Positions 55,325 to 64,000 of a stretch of DNA of 64,000 nt are shown one piece after another (positions within the stretch are counted from its first letter, which is position 1; every line of letters begins with the position of its first letter). Made by a program: the position numbers and the translations under genes. The notes under the pieces were generated by a model, which worked only from the letters and a program-made list of their open reading frames with translations, did not search any database and had not been told where the DNA came from. The DNA comes from Pedobacter heparinus DSM 2366 (GTDB lineage: Bacteria; Bacteroidota; Bacteroidia; Sphingobacteriales; Sphingobacteriaceae): contig NC_013061.1 in the NCBI RefSeq assembly GCF_000023825.1, positions 3,534,001-3,598,000 of the forward strand, written 5' to 3'.

Positions 55325-56461
55325 TTATGGGGTTACCGGCTCTTCAAAACCATTGGCAGTTTTAATAAATGTTACAGTCACATAAGCATAAGTTCCAGAG
55401 TACGCATAATAAGTTATTTTATACGGGAGCTCAGGGTTAGCTGTTGCATTTGGGAACCTAAGGTTCAAAGTGTATTTCAAAGCCTCTTTAATTTCAGCTG
55501 TTGTCCACTGTGTACCATTGGTAGCACTGATATTAAAGCTTTTGAAATTGGCTACATTTCCTCTGTTGGTAGCTGTTCCAAAAGTATAATTAACACCAGT
55601 AAGATTAAGGTTCAGGTAATCTGCTGCAATCATAGTATAGTAAATTGTTGGATCAGGGATCCATTTACCTTTTTGTTTAAGAAAACTAAGTGTAGTAGTT
55701 GCCGTCCAGTTAGCACCATCATAAGTTAACAGATAGATCTTTTGATGCATAATTGTTGCCGACTGCATATACTTATAAGTAATATACTTTACATCCCCTG
55801 CTTTTGGAGATATTACCAATGGATCTGCTTTTAAAAAGTTGTTGAAATAAACAGGAAGACTGGAAACATCGGCCGAAGTAAAACCATTATTAATGCCCCT
55901 GCCCAAAGCAGTATATTGAGCTGGAGAGATCAGGTATATTTTTTGCCATCCGCTTGATTGCAGTAAAAAAGCTTCTGTAACTGTGACCCCCGCAGAAGGT
56001 GTAGCATTTGACTGAAAAAACTGATAGGTAAGCAAGACCAGTTTATTTAAAGGCGTAGTAGCCTGTGGATATTTCCACTCCAAAAATGCAGCGGCCTGGG
56101 CAACGCTGTAAGTTTTAAAGGTACCATTACCTACAGCTGCAGCAGCATCTGTATAATCATTGGTTGTAACAGTGTACTGAATGTTTGCATACACACTATC
56201 TACCGGTTTTACAGTATTCGATTTAAAACCATAGGTTACATTTGCTTTAGTGCCATCAGGCATCTGCGGATAGTCTTTATTTAACTGCTCAACAATACCA
56301 GCATTTGCCAAAGCTGTAGTTTCATAAGTTTTAGCTGCATTTATAACAATAGTTCTATCTACAGTAGTAGGTTTAATATCGTTATAAGTGTCTTTTAAGG
56401 GGTCGCAAGAGGCAAATGCTATAGTAACAAGCGCCAATAAATATAATAAATTCTTTTTCAT
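55325..56461 (-). CDS. Lipoprotein of unknown function, partner of a TonB receptor (378 aa)
   Basis: Function not recognised. Predicted lipoprotein (ALVTIAFASC). The mature part has two related-looking halves with the pattern 'AAAFLEWKYPQAT' near residue 140 and 'ALKYTLNLRFPNAT' near 345, each tied to beta strands such as KITYYAYSGTYAYVTVTFIK. The N-terminal third has Ig-like strands. It lies 10 bp after the TonB receptor gene, so it is probably the outer-leaflet binding partner of that receptor, in the manner of SusD but unrelated in sequence. Substrate unknown. Confidence 0.78.
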   Translation of the reverse strand: MKKNLLYLLALVTIAFASCDPLKDTYNDIKPTTVDRTIVINAAKTYETTALANAGIVEQLNKDYPQMPDGTKANVTYGFKSNTVKPVDSVYANIQYTVTTNDYTDAAAAVGNGTFKTYSVAQAAAFLEWKYPQATTPLNKLVLLTYQFFQSNATPSAGVTVTEAFLLQSSGWQKIYLISPAQYTALGRGINNGFTSADVSSLPVYFNNFLKADPLVISPKAGDVKYITYKYMQSATIMHQKIYLLTYDGANWTATTTLSFLKQKGKWIPDPTIYYTMIAADYLNLNLTGVNYTFGTATNRGNVANFKSFNISATNGTQWTTAEIKEALKYTLNLRFPNATANPELPYKITYYAYSGTYAYVTVTFIKTANGFEEPVTP

Positions 56462-56471
56462 GATGTTAGCT

Positions 56472-59036
56472 CTAGAAATTAATTTTTAATCCCGTAGTAA
56501 AGGTTCTTCCTGTTCCAAAATATACAGTCGAATTGCTGGCGTTGCTGATACCTGTTGATGGATCGAAATTTGCATATCCATCAGAAATATATTCTACATT
56601 AAACAGGTTGTTCACATTTCCGAAAAGCGATGCTTTAAAATTTCCAAGTTTAAACCGGAATACAGCATTGACATCTACCAGCGAATAATTAGGTACTTCC
56701 CATGGCGTTAATCCCTGTTTGGTTAAGGTTGTAGGATCAAATTCGGCGTTAAAATTTGCATAATAATTATAATCCACTCCTATTTTAAACTCTTCTGTCA
56801 GGTTATAGTTCACACCAATGGCAGCAGTGGTTTGCGGAGAATCACCCACTTTCAGACCCGACATATAGACTGGGCCAATCGGTGAACCTACCGGTTGTTG
56901 GTTTTCGTCATACACCTGTACTGCAGCGAGGTTATTTTTCCATTTCCAGTTACCCAAAGATACCATACCATTAATACTCAGGTCTTTCACTGGTTTTGCG
57001 ACAAAATCCAGTTCTATCCCCTGATGTAAGGCATCAACACCAACAAGGTTGGCAAAGTATCTTGCACCACCCTGGCCTGTAATTGATCTGGTAAATGAAC
57101 GGTCGTTCCACCGGGTACGGTACAAGTTTAAATTAGCAGTTAACCACTGACTTCTAAATCCATATCCGAGTTCATAACTCGTAATCTTTTCATTTACTGC
57201 ATCTTTATTGGGTACGTTTTGATTACCTATAAATATGGCATTGAAAAAAGGCGCTTTCTCAAAATGACCTAAATTCGCAAAAATATTGTGTTGCTCACTG
57301 ATGTTATAATTGGCACCACCTTTGGCCTGATAGCCCAGGAAATTTTGCCAGCTACTTTCGCGCAAAGGATCAGTATTGAGATAGCGGAAATAATCAATAC
57401 GTTTATAAGAAGTATTTGATCCGGCCAGGGAAATGAATGTCGAAAGCGGACCATCGCTATATTCACCTTGCACAAATACACCTTCCCATCTTACCAGTCC
57501 ATCATTATAAAACCCAATCTTATCACCTGTTTTAGCCATATTTACCGGATTATTTAAATTTGACGCATCTAACACATACTCAGCACCAAGTAAGTTCCTT
57601 ACCGAATTGTAGTGTATACCTTTGTAAGACCTTAAATCAATTCCACCCAGCACATTGAACTTATCTCCGATTTTTCTGTTGTAGGTACTTAACATACCAT
57701 ACCATTTGTGGTCATTTCGGTTTGATTGGAGATAGGCTACCGCTTTTCCGTCAGTAGTTGCTGCATTCAGGGCAGCTATCTTGTCTAAATCAAGAGGAGA
57801 ATATTTTCCGGCTTTTCTGTATTGAACATCATCAAAGTTAACACCGCCACTTAAATTACTATCAAACTCATTACCTCCGGTACCTATAGAGTAATATATG
57901 GCAGTAGACAGAGACGATTTATCGTCAATTGTCCAATAGTGGTTTAAAGAGAATTGTGGTTTATGAAAAAAGTTTCCGCTAATAGTTTTGTCTTTGCCAT
58001 TATATACGCCCCAGTTTGGATTGAATTTGATACCTTGTGGTGCATCTCTGTAAGTTTCTATGGTTAAACGGTCAAAACGTTGCGCATGATATTGAGGTGC
58101 GCCGAACCCAGTTAAAGATAAAGTATGGTGCGCATTGATAATCTTGGAAACATTAAAGAAGTAAGTATAAGCTTTATAGTATAGCCCTTCAGCCCATCCG
58201 TCTCCACCTTGCTTTGAACCCAAAACGGTAAATGCCCAGTTTTTATCTGTTAAACCTGTTGAATAAGAAAATGTAGTTTTATTGAAATCATTGTTGCCAA
58301 ATCCCTGATAAATAAAGCCCCCTTTAGCCATATCGGTTGATTTGGTAATGATATTTACTGTACCACCAATAGAAGGAACTGCTACTTTTGAAGCTCCAAG
58401 CCCTCTTTGTACCTGTGTACTACGCATTACTTCGCCTAAGCCCGACCAGTTAGACCAAAAAACCCTTCCACTTTCAGGATCGTTTACGGGTACCCCATTT
58501 ACCATCACTGCTACGTTGGCACTTTGAAAACCACGTAAATTCATCCTGGAGTCGCCAAAACCACCGCCTGATCTGGTTGCATACACACCTGGGGTTGATT
58601 TTAAGATTTCGGGGAATTCCTGATTACTGAGTTTTTCTTCCAATCTTGTTGCATCTACAGTAGAAACTGCCACGGGTGTTTTCCTGTCAATGGCTACGTT
58701 ATTGGCTATAATCATAACCTCATCCATCGTGTTTGAACTGGATACCAAGGTAATAGACCCAAGATCTGTTGTGCCGGCAGGGACCACTACTTCTTTACGG
58801 TTATAACCGATATAAGAAATAACCAGTACATTGGCTCCGTCCTGTTTTTTTATCGAGAAACTTCCATCTGAAGAGGTCGAGGTTGATAAACCAGCACCTT
58901 TTAAACTTACCACTGCACCGGGTAAGGTTTCCTTTGTTAAGGAATCGATCACCTTACCTTTAATTGTTTGCTGAGCTAATGCCCCTAAAGCCAAAAATTG
59001 TACCAGTAGTGTGAAAACGAGTAAAGTTTTTTTCAT
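56472..59036 (-). CDS. TonB-dependent outer-membrane receptor (854 aa)
   Basis: Signal peptide (MKKTLLVFTLLVQFLALGALA), carboxypeptidase-D-like domain (IKGKVIDSLTKETLPGAVV), then a plug (NQEFPEILKSTPGVYATRSG, MNLRGFQSANVAVMVNGVPV, GGTVNIITKS) and a barrel ending FTTGLKINF. The spacing and length (about 850) fit a ligand-specific TonB receptor rather than a SusC (about 1000). It is cotranscribed with the lipoprotein of unknown function. No metal-binding clusters that would reveal the ligand were noticed. Confidence 0.92.
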   Translation of the reverse strand: MKKTLLVFTLLVQFLALGALAQQTIKGKVIDSLTKETLPGAVVSLKGAGLSTSTSSDGSFSIKKQDGANVLVISYIGYNRKEVVVPAGTTDLGSITLVSSSNTMDEVMIIANNVAIDRKTPVAVSTVDATRLEEKLSNQEFPEILKSTPGVYATRSGGGFGDSRMNLRGFQSANVAVMVNGVPVNDPESGRVFWSNWSGLGEVMRSTQVQRGLGASKVAVPSIGGTVNIITKSTDMAKGGFIYQGFGNNDFNKTTFSYSTGLTDKNWAFTVLGSKQGGDGWAEGLYYKAYTYFFNVSKIINAHHTLSLTGFGAPQYHAQRFDRLTIETYRDAPQGIKFNPNWGVYNGKDKTISGNFFHKPQFSLNHYWTIDDKSSLSTAIYYSIGTGGNEFDSNLSGGVNFDDVQYRKAGKYSPLDLDKIAALNAATTDGKAVAYLQSNRNDHKWYGMLSTYNRKIGDKFNVLGGIDLRSYKGIHYNSVRNLLGAEYVLDASNLNNPVNMAKTGDKIGFYNDGLVRWEGVFVQGEYSDGPLSTFISLAGSNTSYKRIDYFRYLNTDPLRESSWQNFLGYQAKGGANYNISEQHNIFANLGHFEKAPFFNAIFIGNQNVPNKDAVNEKITSYELGYGFRSQWLTANLNLYRTRWNDRSFTRSITGQGGARYFANLVGVDALHQGIELDFVAKPVKDLSINGMVSLGNWKWKNNLAAVQVYDENQQPVGSPIGPVYMSGLKVGDSPQTTAAIGVNYNLTEEFKIGVDYNYYANFNAEFDPTTLTKQGLTPWEVPNYSLVDVNAVFRFKLGNFKASLFGNVNNLFNVEYISDGYANFDPSTGISNASNSTVYFGTGRTFTTGLKINF

Positions 59037-59090
59037 ACTTTTTTAGTTAGTTAATAATGTTCTTTAAATGATATTTCAAAAATATCGACG

Positions 59091-59098
59091 CAAAGTTA
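59091..59098 (-). promoter_or_regulatory. -7 box of the TonB receptor/lipoprotein operon
   Basis: The minus strand reads TAACTTTG (TANNTTTG match), 54 bp before the ATG at 59036. The 327-bp divergent gap is otherwise AT-rich, with no further element recognised except the lpd box at 59321. Confidence 0.45.
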
Positions 59099-59320
59099 AA
59101 TATTTATTATGCCAGCATTCCTTTTTCAATGTTAAATAATTATTAATAATTCAGGTATTTTTCAACATTTAACAATTGGATTAAATATTATAACCAACAG
59201 CTTATCAGTTATTTATATTTATTCTACATAACATATCATTAGGGAAATTGTTATATATATACTTATCATGGAAATCACACATTCCTAAAGGGCATAACAG
59301 ATTTAATGAACATTTTTTTA

Positions 59321-59328
59321 TAATTTTG
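59321..59328 (+). promoter_or_regulatory. -7 box of the dihydrolipoyl dehydrogenase gene
   Basis: TAATTTTG, a TANNTTTG match, 35 nt before the ATG at 59364. No clear -33 TTG. Confidence 0.45.
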
Positions 59329-59363
59329 GCCTGTACTAAAGTTAAATTCCTTTTATTAAAGAT

Positions 59364-60752
59364 ATGAACTACGATTTAATTGTAATAGGCAGCGGTCCGG
59401 GTGGATACGTAGCTGCGATCAGAGCTTCTCAGTTAGGTTTGAAAACTGCGGTAGTTGAGCGCGAATCTTTAGGTGGAATATGCCTGAACTGGGGCTGTAT
59501 ACCAACCAAAGCATTGTTAAAAAGCGCTCAGGTATTTGAATACATCAATCATGCTGCAGAGTATGGAATTAAAACTGCTGAAGCCGAAGCAGACTTTGCT
59601 GCTGTGATTAAACGCAGTCGGGGTGTTGCAGATGGCATGAGTAAGGGTGTTCAGTTCCTGATGAAAAAGAACAAGATTGATGTGATCATGGGCACTGGCA
59701 AAGTTAAGCCAGGCAACAAGGTAGAAGTTAAAGCTGCTGACGGATCACAAAAAGAATATACAGCAACAAGTATTATACTGGCTACCGGTGGAAGATCAAG
59801 AGAATTGCCGAACCTGAAACAGGATGGCAAAAAAGTGATTGGATACCGACAGGCAATGGTATTGCCTGAGCAGCCAAAATCGATGGTTGTGGTGGGGTCT
59901 GGTGCTATTGGTGTAGAATTTGCTTATTTTTATGCTACTTTAGGCACTAAGGTTACTGTTGTAGAATTTATGGACAATGTAGTACCTGTTGAAGATGAGG
60001 ATGTATCTAAACAGTTGCTGCGCAGCTTCAAAAAAGCAGGAATTGAAGTGATGACCTCTTCAAGCGTTGAATCTGTAGACACCAGTGGTAGCGGCTGCAA
60101 GGTTCAGGTTAAAACTGCTTCAGGTATGCAAACTTTAGAATGCGATATCGTCCTTTCTGCAGCAGGTGTGGTAGCAAACATTGAAAATATTGGCCTGGAA
60201 GAAACAGGCATAAAAACCGAAAAAGGTAAGGTAGTTGTAGATGAGTTTTACAATACTTCTGTAAAAGGTGTTTATGCAATTGGTGATATTGTTGGCGGAC
60301 AGGCGCTGGCACACGTTGCTTCGGCAGAAGGCATTATCTGTGTAGAAAAAATTGCTGGTCATAAACCAGAGCCTTTGGATTATAACAACATCCCTGGATG
60401 TACTTATTGCAGTCCTGAGATTGCTTCTGTAGGTTATACGGAAAAAGCAGCTAAAGCGGCAGGATATGAATTGAAGATCGGTAAATTCCCATTCTCTGCT
60501 TCTGGTAAAGCCAGTGCTGCAGGTGCCAAGGATGGTTTTGTAAAACTAATCTTTGATGCAAAATATGGCGAATTATTAGGCGCACACATGATTGGCGCCA
60601 ATGTAACTGAAATGATTGCCGAGATTGTGGTTGCGCGTAAGCTCGAAACAACAGGCCACGAAATGATTAAATCGGTACATCCACATCCAACCATGAGCGA
60701 AGCAATTATGGAAGCTGCAGCTGATGCGTATGGAGAGGTAATTCATTTGTAA
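59364..60752 (+). CDS. lpdA: Dihydrolipoyl dehydrogenase (462 aa)
   Basis: The E3 flavoenzyme that reoxidises dihydrolipoamide in pyruvate and 2-oxoglutarate dehydrogenases and the glycine cleavage system. FAD-binding GSGPGG is at 9-14, the redox disulfide Cys40-Cys45 in GGICLNWGCIPTKALL, the NAD-binding VVVGSGAIGVEFAYFY near 175, the second FAD contact VYAIGDIVGG near 305, and the catalytic C-terminal His in HPHPTMSE. Full length. Followed by a strong terminator; no E1 or E2 genes are adjacent. Confidence 0.95.
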   Translation: MNYDLIVIGSGPGGYVAAIRASQLGLKTAVVERESLGGICLNWGCIPTKALLKSAQVFEYINHAAEYGIKTAEAEADFAAVIKRSRGVADGMSKGVQFLMKKNKIDVIMGTGKVKPGNKVEVKAADGSQKEYTATSIILATGGRSRELPNLKQDGKKVIGYRQAMVLPEQPKSMVVVGSGAIGVEFAYFYATLGTKVTVVEFMDNVVPVEDEDVSKQLLRSFKKAGIEVMTSSSVESVDTSGSGCKVQVKTASGMQTLECDIVLSAAGVVANIENIGLEETGIKTEKGKVVVDEFYNTSVKGVYAIGDIVGGQALAHVASAEGIICVEKIAGHKPEPLDYNNIPGCTYCSPEIASVGYTEKAAKAAGYELKIGKFPFSASGKASAAGAKDGFVKLIFDAKYGELLGAHMIGANVTEMIAEIVVARKLETTGHEMIKSVHPHPTMSEAIMEAAADAYGEVIHL

Positions 60753-60778
60753 CGGATAAATTTGTTTTAAATGATATA

Positions 60779-60811
60779 GAGAGGGCGGTTTGTATAACCG
60801 CCTCTTTTTTT
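60779..60811 (+). terminator. Intrinsic terminator of lpdA
   Basis: GAGGGCGGTT-TGTAT-AACCGCCTC (one bulged G) followed by seven T. Confidence 0.92.
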
Positions 60812-60840
60812 ATCTTTACATACTAACCAAATTCATATAA

Positions 60841-61683
60841 ATGAACTTACATACCATAAATACAGGCTTTTTTAAACTGGATGGCGGTGCCATGTTTGGT
60901 GTTGTCCCTAAATCTATCTGGCAAAAAAGCAATCCGGCGGATGCAAATAATATGTGCACCTGGGCCATGCGCTGTTTATTGATTGAGGATGGCGACAGGC
61001 TGATCCTGATAGACAATGGCATTGGCGATAAGCAGGACGAGAAGTTTTTAGGTTATTACTACCTGCATGGCGATGATACCCTGGACAAATCTCTGGCTGC
61101 AAAAGGTTTTAGCAGGGATGACATTACGGATGTATTTTTAACACACCTGCATTTTGACCATTGCGGAGGTTCAATTATCAGGCAGGGGGATGGCAGGCTT
61201 CGCCCTGCTTTTAAGAATGCTTTTTACTGGAGCAACGCCAAACATTGGGCCTGGGCAGTAAACCCTAACGAGCGGGAAAAGGCTTCTTTCCTGAAAGAAA
61301 ATATTTTGCCGATGCAGGATAGCGGACAACTGAGGTTTATAGAAGATAAAGACGGTATAGCTTTCCATGAAGGCATAAATATCCGCTTTGCCTATGGCCA
61401 TACCGATGCCATGATGCTACCACAAATACAATATAAGCAGAAGACTATTGTTTATATGGCTGACCTGCTACCCTCTGTAGGGCACATTCCCCTCCCCTAT
61501 GTGATGGCTTACGACATGTTTCCTCTAAAAACCTTAAATGAGAAAAAAGCCTTTTTACAGGAAGCTATGGATAAACAATACATATTGTACCTGGAACACG
61601 ATCCGGTTAATGAATGCTGTACCTTGCAGCAGACTGAAAGAGGCATCAGGCTGGACCAGACTTTCGATCTGGCCAGCATTTAA
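60841..61683 (+). CDS. MBL-fold metallo-hydrolase (280 aa)
   Basis: Metallo-beta-lactamase fold with the zinc motif HLHFDH at 102-107, a later His in the YGHTDAMM motif, an Asp in VYMADLLPS and a final His in LEHDP. The overall pattern (LIDNGIG ... FLTHLHFDHCGG ... ADLLPSVGHIPLPYVMAYD) recalls the lactonase-like branch. No signal peptide, so cytoplasmic. The substrate cannot be assigned. Starts 29 bp after the lpdA terminator. Confidence 0.9.
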   Translation: MNLHTINTGFFKLDGGAMFGVVPKSIWQKSNPADANNMCTWAMRCLLIEDGDRLILIDNGIGDKQDEKFLGYYYLHGDDTLDKSLAAKGFSRDDITDVFLTHLHFDHCGGSIIRQGDGRLRPAFKNAFYWSNAKHWAWAVNPNEREKASFLKENILPMQDSGQLRFIEDKDGIAFHEGINIRFAYGHTDAMMLPQIQYKQKTIVYMADLLPSVGHIPLPYVMAYDMFPLKTLNEKKAFLQEAMDKQYILYLEHDPVNECCTLQQTERGIRLDQTFDLASI

Positions 61684-61811
61684 AAGAAGATTTGCCTAGT
61701 TGTTAAGTGGTTAAACAAAAAATAATTCCAGATCTTTTCTGTTTAAGGTTTGTTTTTTATAAATTGAAATTATAAAGTCAACCTAATTAAAAAACAATAA
61801 ACAAAAAGATT

Positions 61812-62141
61812 ATGGGTAAGTTCGAAATTACTACCAGAAAAAACGGAGAGTTCCAATTCAATTTAAAGGCGGGAAACGGACAGGTTATTTTAAGCAGTGA
61901 AGGTTATACCACTAAAAGTGCCTGCAATAATGGAATAGAGTCTGTCAGAAAAAATTCACAGGACGACAATAAATTTGATAGAAAGACCTCTTCAAACGGG
62001 AAACCTTATTTTAACCTGAAGGCTTCCAACGGACAGGTTATTGGCAATAGCGAAATGTATGAAAGTGATACGAGCAGAGAGAACGGAATAGAGTCTGTAA
62101 AGAAAAATGCAGCAAATGCGGAAGTTTCAGATCTGAGTTAA
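61812..62141 (+). CDS. YegP-family (DUF1508) protein (109 aa)
   Basis: Two copies of the DUF1508 unit: residues 3-50 (FEITTRKNGEFQFNLKAGNG, NGIESVRKN) and 54-101 (FDRKTSSNGKPYFNLKASNG, NGIESVKKN). The two-unit form is the usual YegP structure. Small, soluble and of unknown function. The upstream gap has a plausible Shine-Dalgarno-poor, A-rich leader typical of this phylum. Confidence 0.92.
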   Translation: MGKFEITTRKNGEFQFNLKAGNGQVILSSEGYTTKSACNNGIESVRKNSQDDNKFDRKTSSNGKPYFNLKASNGQVIGNSEMYESDTSRENGIESVKKNAANAEVSDLS

Positions 62142-62150
62142 AAACTCAAA

Positions 62151-62209
62151 CATATAAAATCATTCTGTTGGTATTGCTTCTGCACACCAGGCAGAATTGA
62201 TTTTATATG
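62151..62209 (+). terminator. Long hairpin after the yegP-like gene
   Basis: CATATAAAATCATTCTG pairs with CAGAATTGATTTTATATG (17 bp, one bulged T), with an inner TGGT/ACCA pairing. The T run is weak. It opens the 353-bp gap before the sigma factor gene, which otherwise holds AT-rich sequence and the promoter box at 62450. Confidence 0.7.
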
Positions 62210-62449
62210 ATTTTTATGTCAGAAATTTATATACCTACGTAATATTTCAGATAATACTTAATCGGGATAATATCAGCCAACACCCCCAAACAAGTGATTA
62301 ATAATAAATTAACGATAATTATCAGTATAAACAGGGAATACTGACAAAAGTATTTTGGAATAATTATTGCTGCTATAATGTAATGCAAATAACGGCTGCA
62401 AAGTGTAACATTTTCAGGAATTTATGTTTCAAATTTGCCTTTAAATCCT

Positions 62450-62457
62450 TACTTTTG
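62450..62457 (+). promoter_or_regulatory. -7 box of the primary sigma factor gene
   Basis: TACTTTTG, a TANNTTTG match, 37 nt before the ATG at 62495. The nearest TTTG upstream (62434-62437) is closer than the usual -33 distance. Confidence 0.5.
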
Positions 62458-62494
62458 CACGTTCAAAATACATAACGAGTACCAAAACATATAG

Positions 62495-63355
62495 ATGAGA
62501 CAACTCAAAATCACGCAATCAATTACCAACCGCGAAAGTCAATCATTAGACAAATACCTTCACGAGATTGGTAAAGTGGATTTAATCACGGCAGAAGAAG
62601 AAGTAATACTGGCACGGAAGATACGGGAAGGGGATCAGGCTGCATTAGAACGTTTAACAAAAACCAATTTACGCTTTGTAGTTTCCGTAGCAAAACAATA
62701 TCAGAACCAAGGTTTAACCCTTGGAGATTTGATTAACGAAGGCAATCTGGGCTTGATTAAGGCAGCGAAACGTTTTGACGAAACTAAAGGTTTTAAATTT
62801 ATCTCTTATGCGGTTTGGTGGATTCGTCAATCAATTTTACAGGCTATTGCTGAGCAAAGCCGGATTGTGCGTTTACCTTTGAACCAGGTTGGCTCATTAA
62901 GCAAAATCAGTAAGGCATTCTCAAAATTAGAGCAGGAGTATGAGCGTGAGCCCTCTCCTGAAGAATTGGCAGACATTTTAGAAACTACAGTTGATAAAAT
63001 TTCAGATACCCTAAGTAATTCTGGCCGTCATGTATCTATGGATGCCCCTTTTGTTCAGGGCGAGGAAAATACTTTGCTTGATGTATTGGAAAATCATGAA
63101 CCTAATACAGATAGCAGCCTGATCAATGAATCTCTTTCAGAGGAAATAAAACGTTCCCTGTCTACATTAACAGAACGTGAACGTGAAATCATTGTACTGT
63201 TCTTTGGTCTAAGTACCAATCATCCACTTTCATTAGAAGAGATTGGCGAAAAATTTAATTTAACACGCGAGCGTGTCCGCCAGATCAAAGATAAAGCTTT
63301 ACAACGTCTGCGCCATACTTCAAGAAGTAAAATCCTGAAGTCATATTTAGGATAA
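62495..63355 (+). CDS. rpoD: Primary RNA polymerase sigma-70 factor, Bacteroidota short form (286 aa)
   Basis: Directs transcription from TANNTTTG promoters, the kind seen through this window. There is no region 1.1. Region 1.2 is [20 protein letters not shown], region 2 [20 protein letters not shown] through [17 protein letters not shown], region 3 [20 protein letters not shown], and region 4 the helix-turn-helix [20 protein letters not shown]. The length of about 286 is normal for the housekeeping sigma of this phylum and much shorter than the E. coli one (613). Confidence 0.96.
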   Translation: MRQLKITQSITNRESQSLDKYLHEIGKVDLITAEEEVILARKIREGDQAALERLTKTNLRFVVSVAKQYQNQGLTLGDLINEGNLGLIKAAKRFDETKGFKFISYAVWWIRQSILQAIAEQSRIVRLPLNQVGSLSKISKAFSKLEQEYEREPSPEELADILETTVDKISDTLSNSGRHVSMDAPFVQGEENTLLDVLENHEPNTDSSLINESLSEEIKRSLSTLTEREREIIVLFFGLSTNHPLSLEEIGEKFNLTRERVRQIKDKALQRLRHTSRSKILKSYLG

Positions 63356-63399
63356 GTTCTTCCACCTGCTTCATTAACCAGGCAATAAAATTATAAAGT

Positions 63400-63430
63400 A
63401 AAAAGATTGGGTACTCGCTCAATCTTTTTT
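63400..63430 (+). terminator. Terminator of rpoD, overlapping the next promoter
   Basis: AAAAAGATTG / CAATCTTTTT stem with a 10-nt loop, then TTAC. Its left arm holds the TTG (63407-63409) and its T run joins the TACTTTTG box of the next gene. Confidence 0.85.
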
Positions 63431-63437
63431 ACTTTTG
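63407..63437 (+). promoter_or_regulatory. Promoter of the GAPDH gene, embedded in the rpoD terminator
   Basis: TTG (63407-63409), 20 nt, TACTTTTG (63430-63437), a full match to the Bacteroidota promoter form, 26 nt before the ATG at 63464. Confidence 0.7.
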
Positions 63438-63463
63438 TGCCATTCTAACCAAAATTTCCTGAC

Positions 63464-64000
63464 ATGTTAAAGAAGTACCAATCTGAGTTTCAAAACTGGA
63501 TTGAAAAAGAAAAGAAAGCTATTGAGTTGATCAATATTGTGGGTCAACTATGGTTCGACAGATCTGTTGAGCTGGTATTGTTCCGTAAGCCTTTATTTGA
63601 TGTAGGTAGCAGTGAGATCCTTGCACATCATCAATATGCCAAAGAAGTAAGTGGAAAAGACATTAGCATTTATGAAACTTTAGAGCTGGCAACAACCATT
63701 GCGAAATGTAACCTTGCCCCTTCAAGGGTGGATGTAGGTAGGCTGGCTTCAGAATGGTTAGCAGACAATAATAACTATGCTTCAATCCATGATTTCATAG
63801 TCACAAAACTTAGCAAACACATCGGAAAAGACAAAATTAGCCTGAAACCAAAAGACGTTGTATTATTCGGTTTTGGCCGTATAGGCAGGATTGCGGCCAG
63901 GGAACTTATCCTGCAGGCGGGCAAAGGGGAACAGCTTCGCTTAAGGGCAATAGTAACCAGAAGTTATAGTGATGAAGAACTGATCAAGAGAGCCGAACTT
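63464..64000 (+). CDS. Glyceraldehyde-3-phosphate dehydrogenase, long N-terminally extended form (partial, 179 codons)
   Basis: I translated this from ATG 63464; it is open to the window end. About 125 residues (MLKKYQSEFQNWIEKEKKAI ... LWFDRSVELVLFRKPLFDVG ... SRVDVGRLASEWL) precede the NAD-binding start VVLFGFGRIGRIAARELIL of the GAPDH fold. This long form is known from Bacteroidota genomes (recalled); the role of the extension is not established. The catalytic Cys lies beyond the window. It would act in glycolysis or gluconeogenesis, like fbp earlier in the window. Confidence 0.9.
   Translation, partial: MLKKYQSEFQNWIEKEKKAIELINIVGQLWFDRSVELVLFRKPLFDVGSSEILAHHQYAKEVSGKDISIYETLELATTIAKCNLAPSRVDVGRLASEWLADNNNYASIHDFIVTKLSKHIGKDKISLKPKDVVLFGFGRIGRIAARELILQAGKGEQLRLRAIVTRSYSDEELIKRAEL

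Overview
The window looks like chromosome of a Bacteroidota bacterium, most likely family Sphingobacteriaceae and close to Pedobacter (inference from gene content, no database search). Signs: a SusC/SusD pair, type IX secretion (T9SS) type B sorting with a PorP/SprF partner, an S46 dipeptidyl-peptidase, glutamine synthetase III, a short 286-residue primary sigma factor, a GAPDH with a long N-terminal extension, and many promoters of the Bacteroidota form TTG-N19/20-TANNTTTG.

Layout. 1-7.0 kb: leftward genes for exported proteins of unknown role: the N-terminal part of a TonB-linked outer-membrane protein (cut by the window edge), a small truncated paralogue, a 433-residue protein, a TPR protein, an Hcp-like exported protein and a WKNG-repeat lipoprotein. 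The promoters of the last two share one palindrome-plus-promoter element with identical spacing. 7.2-24.6 kb: mostly housekeeping: serine hydrolase, tRNA-His, RNase HI, the leftward trmN6-like/phosphoesterase/fbp operon, purL (preceded by five ACAGGG units at an exact 11-bp period), a DUF2807 protein, an overlapping DUF2339/DUF3999-like membrane pair, glutamine synthetase III, purM and an SGNH hydrolase. 24.7-32.6 kb: a PorP/SprF-like protein with a 2296-residue T9SS type B surface protein. 32.7-38.9 kb: membrane-bound AraC-type regulator, DinB-like protein, DPP7-type peptidase, and an AT-rich lipoprotein whose phosphodiesterase (EEP) domain seems to be split by six FG-GAP-like repeats.

39.0-53.6 kb is the main accessory system: a seven-gene leftward polysaccharide utilisation locus (uncharacterised glycosidase-like protein, DUF5689 lipoprotein, SusC, SusD, EEP lipoprotein, GlcNAc 2-epimerase of the renin-binding-protein type, FucP-like sugar transporter) diverging from two tandem ROK-family regulators. 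The enzymes suggest import and use of an N-acetylhexosamine-containing, possibly phosphodiester-bearing glycan; this is inference.

53.7-64 kb: YeeE/YedE sulfur transport pair behind an RRM protein gene, a TonB receptor with a lipoprotein of unknown function, dihydrolipoyl dehydrogenase, an MBL-fold hydrolase, a YegP protein, the primary sigma factor and the first 179 codons of GAPDH. I saw no rRNA, CRISPR array, transposase, integrase or prophage.
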